Shown: piece by piece, positions 1 through 4,970 of the stretch | Position numbering within the stretch: position 1 is the stretch's first letter | How the letters are laid out: every line of letters starts with the position of its first letter | DNA from: Treponema sp. | GTDB lineage: Bacteria; Spirochaetota; Spirochaetia; Treponematales; Breznakiellaceae | Reading direction: 5' to 3' | DNA length: 10,204 nucleotides | Assembly (NCBI GenBank): GCA_031263435.1 | Contig: JAISFT010000114.1 | Span: 1-10,204, forward strand | Made by a program: the position numbers and the translations under genes | The notes under the pieces: generated by a model | Databases searched by the model: none | The model's input: the letters and a program-made list of their open reading frames with translations, nothing else | What the model was told of the DNA's origin: nothing

Positions 1-947
1 GCGGGTTTGGGCAGGGCGGCCCTTTCGATAATATTTTTAATGCCCTGCCAGTTCTGCTGCAGGTAGCGGTCGCCCTGGATGGAATAATAGTACCCTGTTA
101 CGAGCATGGACATTACGGAACTCAGGATATCCTCGTCCCGGTAGCCGGCATTCCGGCCCCGGCGGATGGTCAAATAAACTGCATGGTTTTTCTTTCCGTA
201 TTTGCGGGAATAGAGAAAGAGGATCTGCTCAAAGGCGGCGTCATTTATCAGGTTCCAGTACTTCATGCAGTAGGCCAGGGTCTGATCTTCGATGCGGGTA
301 AAACGGCCCGGAATTGCTATCCGGGCAAGGTCCGCATCGGAAAATACCACCGTAGAAAAATCGATCAGAGGCGTCCCGGCGTTCTCCGGCCGTTTTGATT
401 TCCGGTCCTGCCGGCGCCGGTTTCGTTCATGTTCCAGAATCGGCAGGGACCGGGACAGGTACGACCGGACCAGTCCCGCGGCCTGTTCCATAAAAACTAC
501 CTGATGATCCAAAACCTGGGCATAGCGGTACATCCGGTCAAGGCTGGAAATTGCCTCGTATTGTTCCCGGGGTAAAACATGCAGAATATCTTCAATAGTT
601 TTAATGGTGGAATAAACATCCTGCTTGTTATAGGTTCCGACTTTCCCGCTGATATAATCAATAATTTTTAGAATCCGTTCCACGGCCCGCTCGGCCAGAC
701 GGTGATAGGCCGCCGCCAGCAGCCGGGGGAACAGCGGGTCCCTGCTGCGGTAACTGCGGAGCAGGGCCGCACGGAGGGTATCATCGGGATAGCGGGGCTT
801 AAGGCGGAATTGATATATGCTAAGGGCATCCCTGCCCTGACCCGCGCTGCGCAGATAACAGTAACGTTCTATATCAGGATCACTATCGGCATGGAGATAA
901 GGATACTCCTGCCGGAACAACTCATCCTGAACGTCCTTGATATCCAT
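1..947 (-). CDS. Hypothetical protein, 5' part only (runs off the left edge)
   Basis: An uninterrupted minus-strand reading frame of 315 complete codons starts at the ATG at 947-945 and continues past base 1, so the C-terminus is missing. The protein begins MDIKDVQDELFRQEYPYL and I do not recognise a named family. It has no signal peptide or membrane segment and looks cytosolic. It is rich in Leu, Arg, Tyr and Glu and probably mostly alpha-helical; residues about 38-70 could be a TPR-like helical pair, which is only an impression. A basic, polar patch (about residues 172-186, rich in R, K, D) separates two helical halves. The in-frame stop TAA at 977-975, with no ATG, GTG or TTG between it and 947, makes 947 the only sensible upstream start. 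There is no Shine-Dalgarno at normal spacing, but TATGAT lies 6 nt upstream. It is divergent from the prolyl isomerase gene. Codon use resembles the neighbouring genes, so I believe it is real. Function unknown. Confidence 0.8.
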   Translation of the reverse strand, partial: MDIKDVQDELFRQEYPYLHADSDPDIERYCYLRSAGQGRDALSIYQFRLKPRYPDDTLRAALLRSYRSRDPLFPRLLAAAYHRLAERAVERILKIIDYISGKVGTYNKQDVYSTIKTIEDILHVLPREQYEAISSLDRMYRYAQVLDHQVVFMEQAAGLVRSYLSRSLPILEHERNRRRQDRKSKRPENAGTPLIDFSTVVFSDADLARIAIPGRFTRIEDQTLAYCMKYWNLINDAAFEQILFLYSRKYGKKNHAVYLTIRRGRNAGYRDEDILSSVMSMLVTGYYYSIQGDRYLQQNWQGIKNIIERAALPKP

Positions 948-953
948 TAATTT

Positions 954-982
954 ATCATAGAATTTTAACCCCCTTTATGCAA
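954..982 (-). promoter_or_regulatory. Putative sigma70-type promoter of the leftward hypothetical gene (leaderless)
   Basis: On the minus strand TTGCAT (982-977) and TATGAT (959-954) are separated by 17 bp. The -10 hexamer matches TATAAT at 5 of 6 positions; the -35 keeps only the TTG core. The hexamer ends 6 nt before the ATG at 947, so the expected transcription start falls on or next to the start codon. A purine run AAAGGGGG (976-969) sits in the spacer, too far from the ATG (21 nt) to act as its ribosome binding site. This is a prediction from sequence alone. Confidence 0.4.
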
Positions 983-993
983 TGAAGCGCCCC

Positions 994-1002
994 TGTTATG
1001 AT
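994..1002 (+). promoter_or_regulatory. Putative extended -10 promoter of the prolyl isomerase lipoprotein gene (leaderless)
   Basis: TGTTATGAT is an extended -10 element (TGn plus TATGAT, 5 of 6 to consensus). It ends 6 nt before the ATG at 1009, which predicts a transcription start at or beside that ATG. No convincing -35 is visible (TTTATG at 974-979 is the best at 17 bp), as is usual when an extended -10 is present. If correct, the upstream in-frame ATG at 982 cannot be used, because it would lie outside the transcript. Confidence 0.4.
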
Positions 1003-1008
1003 ATATCC

Positions 1009-2058
1009 ATGTATTTTACCAATATTTCGAGAATTCTGGCTGCGGGGGGTTTAATTTTGGCCTTGATGACCGGCTGTGAACCAAAGGCTGCAGCTTCCGA
1101 TTCGTTGGGGGACGGGCTTTTCGCCCGGATCCGTACCAACCGGGGTGATATCGTAGTCCGCCTGGAATATGAAAAAACTCCCCTTACGGTTTGTAACTTT
1201 GTTGCCCTGGCGGAAGGACAGATGGATGTGGCCCGGGGTAAACCTTTTTACGATGGTTTGACATTCCACCGGGTCATCGAGGACTTCATGATCCAGGGGG
1301 GAGACCCGGCGGGCAATGGTACCGGCGGTCCGGGGTACCAGTTTCCCGATGAGTTTGATTCCAGCCTGACCCATGATGGTCCGGGGGTCCTGTCCATGGC
1401 CAACGCGGGGCCGGGAACCAACGGCAGCCAGTTCTTTATCACCCATGTGGAAACTTCCTGGCTTGACGGCAGACATACGGTTTTTGGCAGGGTAGTCGAG
1501 GGTCAGCAGACGGTCAACACGATCAAACAGGGTGATAAGATACAAAGTATCACGATCATCCGTAACGGCGCCGGGGCCAATGCGTTTAAGGCGGATCAGG
1601 CTGCCTTTGACGGACTACTGCAAAACACCCTTGCGGCGGCGGCGGAACAGCAGAGAGTACAGCAGAAGGCCCAGCAGGATGCCGATATGGCCCTGATCAC
1701 CGCACAATACCCAAATACCACCGCAAGCCCTTCGGGGATCCTCTATGAAATCCAGGCGGCGGGCTCGGGCCCCAAACCCGCTGCGGGAAACACGGTACTG
1801 ATGAACTACCGGGGAATGTTCCTGGACGGCAGGGTCTTTGACTCCTCGGACATCCACGGCGCTCCCCTGGAATTTCCCGTGGGGCTGGGCATGATGATCC
1901 CCGGATTCGAGGAAACTGCCCTGGACATGCGCCTGGGGGAAAAGCGGCTGGTGATTTTTCCACCGGAACTTGCCTACGGAGCACAGGGAGCGGGGAACGC
2001 TATCCCCCCCAACAGCTACCTGGTATTCGAGATGGAACTGGTGGAAATTAGGAAATAA
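1009..2058 (+). CDS. Lipoprotein with fused cyclophilin and FKBP prolyl-isomerase domains
   Basis: Predicted exported lipoprotein that would catalyse cis-trans isomerisation of peptidyl-prolyl bonds and help fold envelope proteins. From the ATG at 1009 the product is 349 residues. A hydrophobic signal ends in lipobox LMTGC, with Cys23 as the lipidation site. A cyclophilin domain spans about residues 38-185, with the key positions of human CypA present: FHR Arg88, Phe93, Gln96, Asn132, Gln141, Phe143, Trp151 and His156. A Gln/Ala-rich, probably coiled-coil linker (about 200-230) follows. An FKBP domain spans about 242-348, with Tyr267, Phe277-Asp278, Ile297, Tyr323 and Phe340 matching the drug-binding pocket of FKBP12; its central Trp59 is Phe300 here. 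An in-frame ATG at 982 would add nine residues (including Cys and Asp) and give an unusually long signal. I prefer 1009 because a -10-like element lies 6 nt upstream and the 22-residue signal is normal; neither start has a Shine-Dalgarno. The last 43 bp overlap the convergent apbE-like gene. Cyclophilin-FKBP fusions are a known rarity, reported from treponemes. Confidence 0.9.
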   Translation: MYFTNISRILAAGGLILALMTGCEPKAAASDSLGDGLFARIRTNRGDIVVRLEYEKTPLTVCNFVALAEGQMDVARGKPFYDGLTFHRVIEDFMIQGGDPAGNGTGGPGYQFPDEFDSSLTHDGPGVLSMANAGPGTNGSQFFITHVETSWLDGRHTVFGRVVEGQQTVNTIKQGDKIQSITIIRNGAGANAFKADQAAFDGLLQNTLAAAAEQQRVQQKAQQDADMALITAQYPNTTASPSGILYEIQAAGSGPKPAAGNTVLMNYRGMFLDGRVFDSSDIHGAPLEFPVGLGMMIPGFEETALDMRLGEKRLVIFPPELAYGAQGAGNAIPPNSYLVFEMELVEIRK

Positions 2059-3065
2059 TCTTCGCCGGTCAGCGTAAAAGGGGCCCGGGAACTGAGAATC
2101 ACCGCCCTGTCCCTGCGGACAAAGACCGCCTCGACATTCGGAAGGGCTTCCACCAGGGCAAGCCCCCTCTCCGGGCCCAGGGCAAAGCAGGCGGTGGAAA
2201 GGGCGTCCGCATCTATTGAACGGTCCGCCACGATAGTTACCGACAACAGATCGTTCTGTACCGGGTAGCCGTCGCCGGTGGAAAGGATGTGATGGTAACG
2301 CAGGCCCCCTTCCTCAAAGTACCGTTCATAGACCCCGCTGGTAACGACGCTCTTGTTCGTTACCCGGAGAATCCCCAGGTAGTTCCCCCGGTCTTCCAGG
2401 GGGTCCTGAACACCGATACGCCAGCTTTCCTGCCCCGGCCGTTTTCCCAGGGCAAGAATATTGCCCCCCAGGTCTATAATGGCCCGGCGGTTCCGGCGCC
2501 GGTTCAGGAGCGCGGCGGCCTGGTCTGCGGCATAACCCTTGGCGATGGCCCCCAGGTCCAGGGCCTGGCCCCGGCGGCGCAAAAACGCGGTTCCCGCGGT
2601 CCGGTCAATCACCAGATCCCGCCAGTTCACCAGGTCCAGGGCCTTTTCAATCTCGGCGGCGCCGGGGACCCGGGGATTCTCCCCCCCAATTCCCCACAGG
2701 CTTACCAGGGGGCCAATGGTAGGATCGAAGGCGCCCCTTGACAGTTCAGCGTAGTAGAGGGCCTGTTCCAGTACATCCAGAAGTTCCCCGGGAACCACTA
2801 CCGGCCTGAGCCCGGCATTCAGGTTGATCAGATCGAGGTCCGTAGCCTCCCGGTCCTCCGCCCCCGCGGAAGCTGCGGTAAAGGCCATTATCCCCTGAAT
2901 CTCCCGGAGCCGGGCAAATACGGCGTTGTATTCCGCCCTGGTCCCCGCTTCATACAGGTTGACGCTGCACAGGGTACCCAGCACAAATTCCATGCGGGAA
3001 GGGAGCGCGGGGAGGCAGGAGAGGCTGAGAAAAACGAGGATCAGGGAAGCCCCGGCACGATTCAT
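2016..3065 (-). CDS. apbE: FAD:protein FMN transferase (ApbE/Ftp family), probable lipoprotein
   Basis: Predicted to cleave FAD and attach FMN covalently to a Thr or Ser of exported redox proteins such as Rnf or Nqr subunits, on the outer face of the cytoplasmic membrane. The product is 349 residues, close to the family norm. The N-terminus has a short hydrophobic signal ending LSLSC (Cys17), a loose lipobox of the kind spirochaetes tolerate. Family motifs appear in order: DPTIGPLVSLWG (114-125), LDLGAIAKGYAAD (169-181), DLGGN (198-202), W..GVQDP (215-222), SVVTSGVYERYF (239-250) and DADALSTA (285-292), whose Asp287 and Thr291 fit the metal-site motif. The usual HI(I/L)DP.TG.P segment reads HHILSTGDGYP (258-268), so the common Asp-Pro is replaced by Ser-Thr. 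The ATG at 3065 is preceded by TATACT at 6 nt and by no Shine-Dalgarno. Its 3' end overlaps the convergent prolyl isomerase gene. No target flavoprotein is encoded in this window. Confidence 0.92.
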   Translation of the reverse strand: MNRAGASLILVFLSLSCLPALPSRMEFVLGTLCSVNLYEAGTRAEYNAVFARLREIQGIMAFTAASAGAEDREATDLDLINLNAGLRPVVVPGELLDVLEQALYYAELSRGAFDPTIGPLVSLWGIGGENPRVPGAAEIEKALDLVNWRDLVIDRTAGTAFLRRRGQALDLGAIAKGYAADQAAALLNRRRNRRAIIDLGGNILALGKRPGQESWRIGVQDPLEDRGNYLGILRVTNKSVVTSGVYERYFEEGGLRYHHILSTGDGYPVQNDLLSVTIVADRSIDADALSTACFALGPERGLALVEALPNVEAVFVRRDRAVILSSRAPFTLTGEDYFLISTSSISNTR

Positions 3066-3071
3066 GGTCCC

Positions 3072-3101
3072 AGTATAGCATTTTACCCGATATTATGCTA
3101 A
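3072..3101 (-). promoter_or_regulatory. Putative promoter of the apbE-like gene (leaderless)
   Basis: On the minus strand TTAGCA (3101-3096, 4 of 6 to TTGACA) is followed after 18 bp by TATACT (3077-3072), which carries an upstream TGC and so forms an extended -10. The -10 ends exactly 6 nt (GGGACC) before the ATG at 3065, so the transcript should begin at or next to the start codon. The -35 hexamer overlaps, on the other strand, the candidate -10 of the PilZ gene. Confidence 0.45.
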
Positions 3102-3104
3102 GAT
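3096..3104 (+). promoter_or_regulatory. Possible extended -10 promoter of the PilZ gene
   Basis: TGCTAAGAT is an extended -10 (TGn plus TAAGAT, 5 of 6 to TATAAT) about 48 bp before the ATG at 3152. It would give a leader of roughly 40 nt containing the ribosome binding site TAAGG (3140-3144). No good -35 is seen at 16-18 bp. TATTAT (3091-3096) is an alternative -10. The choice among these is uncertain. Confidence 0.27.
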
Positions 3105-3151
3105 AACAAAAAGGGCCAAACCGGGTCCAATATCCGTGTTAAGGTATGAGT

Positions 3152-3928
3152 ATGAGCGAAAACGAATCCCCCATTAGCATAGCCGGCAGAAAAATTTTCT
3201 TTCTAAATCCTCTGCCGCCAATCCAGAATATAGTCATCGCTGAGCTTATTCAACGGGAATACGAAACGTATGTAGTAACTGATCGCACCATCCTCAGACG
3301 GCTGCTCAAGAATTTCCCCGGATCCATTGTTTTTATCGACATCGACCAGACGATTGGGGAAAAGGAATGGGAAAGCTGGATTCGGGAAGTAACGACGGCC
3401 GGTGAATTGACGGATATTCGCGTCGGTATTTTGACCCCCAACCGGAACGACACCCTGCAGAACAAATATGCCAACATGCTCCATCTGCCCTGCGGCTACA
3501 CCATGATCCACCGGGATCTGAATATCACCACAGCCCAGATTATAAATATCCTTAACGCCAACGAAGCCAAGGGAAGGCGCAAATACCTGCGGACCAGTAC
3601 GGAAAACGAATCACAGACCGTGGTCAATTTTCCGGCGGGCGGTCAGTTTGTCAGCGGATCCATCCGGGACATCAGTACTGCCGGGTTTTCCTGTGTTTTT
3701 ACCGAGGACCCCGAATTCGCCAAAAATTCGTCCTTTTCCAACGTACAGATTAAGCTCAAACACACCATCCTGAATGTGGAAGCGGTGATCTTTGGTTCCC
3801 GGATAGAGGGGAACAGCAAAACATACGTGGCCCTGTTCACCGACCGGCTGTCGCCGGATTCCAAAGCCAAAATCCGGAAATATATCTACAGCGACCTTCA
3901 GGCCAAGATGGACGTCCTTATGGGCTGA
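3152..3928 (+). CDS. PilZ-domain c-di-GMP receptor with receiver-like N-terminal domain
   Basis: Probable cytosolic effector that binds cyclic di-GMP. From the ATG at 3152 it has 258 residues. The PilZ domain begins about residue 142 and carries both halves of the ligand motif: RKYLR (143-147, the RxxxR element) and DISTAG (173-178, the D/NxSxxG element). Residues about 13-135 alternate strands and helices like a response-regulator receiver (KIFFLNP, then SIVFIDID at 58-65, then VGILTPN at 91-97, then GYTMIHRD at 115-122), but the acidic pair after strand 1 and the conserved Lys are absent, so phosphorylation is doubtful. An ATG two codons earlier (3146) sits 1 nt after AAGG; the ATG at 3152 has TAAGG at 7 nt and is preferred. 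No signal peptide or membrane segment. Just downstream lies the pst promoter region with no clear terminator between. PilZ proteins in spirochaetes affect motility and chemotaxis, but nothing here fixes the target. The N-terminal assignment is an inference from pattern only. Confidence 0.85.
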   Translation: MSENESPISIAGRKIFFLNPLPPIQNIVIAELIQREYETYVVTDRTILRRLLKNFPGSIVFIDIDQTIGEKEWESWIREVTTAGELTDIRVGILTPNRNDTLQNKYANMLHLPCGYTMIHRDLNITTAQIINILNANEAKGRRKYLRTSTENESQTVVNFPAGGQFVSGSIRDISTAGFSCVFTEDPEFAKNSSFSNVQIKLKHTILNVEAVIFGSRIEGNSKTYVALFTDRLSPDSKAKIRKYIYSDLQAKMDVLMG

Positions 3929-3992
3929 CAGGCGGCGAAAGAACGCCGGGCAAGAAAAAACACCGGGCAATTTAAGAGTCCTTCCCCGCGAG

Positions 3993-4032
3993 TTTACACA
4001 GATTTGACAAAACCTCCCCCCTGGATTTGACA
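3993..4032 (+). promoter_or_regulatory. PHO box: direct repeats for PhoB/PhoP-type regulator
   Basis: Three direct repeats lie upstream of pstS: TTTACA (3993-3998), TTGACA (4004-4009) and TTGACA (4027-4032). Start-to-start distances are 11 and 23 bp, i.e. one and about two helical turns. Repeats of TTHAYA type at 11-bp spacing are the known binding pattern of B. subtilis PhoP, and E. coli PhoB also reads an 11-bp repeat containing TGACA on one strand. The last repeat ends 10 bp before a -10 element, as in activator-dependent pho promoters. Neither TTGACA has a -10 at 16-18 bp, so they are not ordinary -35 boxes. The regulator encoded at 8068-8769 is the obvious candidate to bind here. Confidence 0.6.
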
Positions 4033-4039
4033 TCCCCAC

Positions 4040-4048
4040 TATTATATT
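4040..4048 (+). promoter_or_regulatory. Putative -10 element of the pst-pho operon
   Basis: The run TATTATATT contains two overlapping -10-like hexamers, TATTAT (4040-4045) and TATATT (4043-4048). The second starts 10 bp after the last PHO repeat. Transcription would begin near 4054-4056, giving a leader of about 38 nt before the pstS ATG. Confidence 0.5.
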
Positions 4049-4061
4049 GAACGCAGAAAAC

Positions 4062-4076
4062 GCGGGGTTATCCCGC
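4062..4076 (+). other. Small inverted repeat (hairpin) in the pstS leader
   Basis: GCGGG (4062-4066) pairs perfectly with CCCGC (4072-4076) around a 5-base GTTAT loop; a G-U pair could add a sixth step. It falls between the predicted transcription start and the Shine-Dalgarno AAGGAG (4081-4086). It lacks a downstream T run, so it is not a terminator. It may protect the 5' end of the message; that role is inference. Confidence 0.4.
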
Positions 4077-4092
4077 ATACAAGGAGATACAC

Positions 4093-4968
4093 ATGAGAAA
4101 ACTGGTTGGTCTGGCACTGGTTGTCCTGCTGGCGGGGAACGCATTCGCGGCGGGAAGGCGGGATTCGGGCGCTGCTTCCGGTTCGTCCGGCGGGGGAAAC
4201 GGGAGCATCATTGTCATGTCCCGGGAAGACGGATCGGGAACAAGAAGCGCCTTTACGGAACTGTTCGGAGTTCTCGACTCCGGCAACAGGGATGCTATCA
4301 CCCTGTCGGCAGAAATAACCAACAACACCGCGGTCATGATGACCAGTGTGGCGGGGGAAAGGAACGCCATAGGTTATATTTCCCTGGGGTCCCTCAACGA
4401 TACGGTAAAGGCCCTAGCCATTGACGGCGTGGCGCCAAGCGCCGAAACCGCGGCCGGCGGGACCTACAAGATCACCCGGCCCTTCTATATCGTTACCAGG
4501 GGCGAGTTAAAGGCGGCGGCCGGAGACTTTATCGCCTTTATCATGAGCCGGGACGGTCAGGATGTTATCGGTGCCAACGGTTATGTCCGCCGGGCCGATA
4601 CGGGACCCTTTACCAGCGCCATGCCCTCCGGCAGAATCATCGTCGCCGGTTCTTCGTCGGTTACGCCGGTCATGGAAAAACTGCAGGAAGCCTACGCCAA
4701 AATCAACCCCGGCGCCAACATCGAGATACAGCAGAGCGACTCCTCCACCGGGGTAAATGCCACCATCGACGGAATCTGCGACATCGGCATGGCCTCCCGG
4801 GACTTGAGAAGTACCGAAATAGAAAAGGGCCTGGCCGGTACGATCATCGCCATTGACGGCATTGCGGTAATCGTCAACAAGGCAAACCCGCTGAGCAGCC
4901 TGACCAGAGACCAGGTAAAGGCCATTTATCTGGGGCAGACGGAAACCTGGAACGCCGTAACCAGATAA
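4093..4968 (+). CDS. pstS: Phosphate ABC transporter periplasmic binding protein PstS, circularly permuted
   Basis: Binds phosphate outside the cytoplasmic membrane and delivers it to PstCAB. It has 291 residues, with a cleavable signal peptide (cut probable after AFA near residue 19; no lipobox Cys), then a Gly/Ser-rich stretch to about residue 37. The order of the mature protein is inverted relative to normal PstS. Residues 38-165 match the usual C-terminal half: SREDGSGTR (43-51, the R..xSGT phosphate loop), NAIGYISLGSL (91-101), ITRPFYIVT (127-135) and FIAFIMSRDGQ (146-156). Residues 181-286 match the usual N-terminal half: IIVAGSSSVTPVMEKL (182-197), QQSDSSTG (213-220), DIGMASRDL (230-238), IAIDGIAVIVN (252-262) and GQTETW (281-286). 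A linker of about 15 residues joins the old C- and N-termini. The protein stops five residues after the Trp where a normal PstS would enter the GSGT half. Ligand segments all seem intact, so it is probably functional. The start has AAGGAG at 6 nt. pstC begins 2 nt after the stop. Confidence 0.93.
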   Translation: MRKLVGLALVVLLAGNAFAAGRRDSGAASGSSGGGNGSIIVMSREDGSGTRSAFTELFGVLDSGNRDAITLSAEITNNTAVMMTSVAGERNAIGYISLGSLNDTVKALAIDGVAPSAETAAGGTYKITRPFYIVTRGELKAAAGDFIAFIMSRDGQDVIGANGYVRRADTGPFTSAMPSGRIIVAGSSSVTPVMEKLQEAYAKINPGANIEIQQSDSSTGVNATIDGICDIGMASRDLRSTEIEKGLAGTIIAIDGIAVIVNKANPLSSLTRDQVKAIYLGQTETWNAVTR

Positions 4969-4970
4969 GC

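Noticed and set aside
947..958. A four-codon leader ORF (ATG ATA AAT TAA) on the minus strand whose stop overlaps the ATG of the hypothetical gene as TAATG, with AAAGGGGG 10 nt before it.
   Set aside because: The same bases form TATGAT exactly 6 nt before the gene's ATG, a spacing repeated at two other genes in the window. A -10 element explains it better, and the transcript would then not contain the small ORF.
982..1008. ATG at 982 as the start of the prolyl isomerase gene.
   Set aside because: It has no ribosome binding site, would lengthen the signal to 31 residues and would place the -10-like element inside the gene. It remains possible.
3930..3949. GGCG/CGCC inverted repeat as a terminator for the PilZ gene.
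   Set aside because: The stem is only 4 bp and is not followed by a T run.
3946..3970. Direct repeat CCGGGCAA (3946-3953 and 3963-3970) after the PilZ gene.
   Set aside because: Only two short copies, 17 bp apart, not placed near the promoter elements and not inverted. I cannot tie them to a function.
4004..4032. The two TTGACA hexamers as ordinary sigma70 -35 boxes.
   Set aside because: Neither has a -10-like hexamer 16-18 bp downstream. The real -10 is 10 bp after the second one, which fits an activator site.
4047..4424. A 125-codon plus-strand frame overlapping the start of pstS, and many other long antisense or out-of-frame frames across the window.
   Set aside because: They lie inside clear protein-coding genes, have odd composition (rich in Arg, Gly, Pro) and show no domain. 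They are shadows caused by the GC-rich codon bias.
4093..4968. pstS as a frameshifted or truncated gene missing a half.
   Set aside because: Both halves are present in one open frame without stops, only in swapped order. The next base run is pstC, not a leftover pstS fragment.
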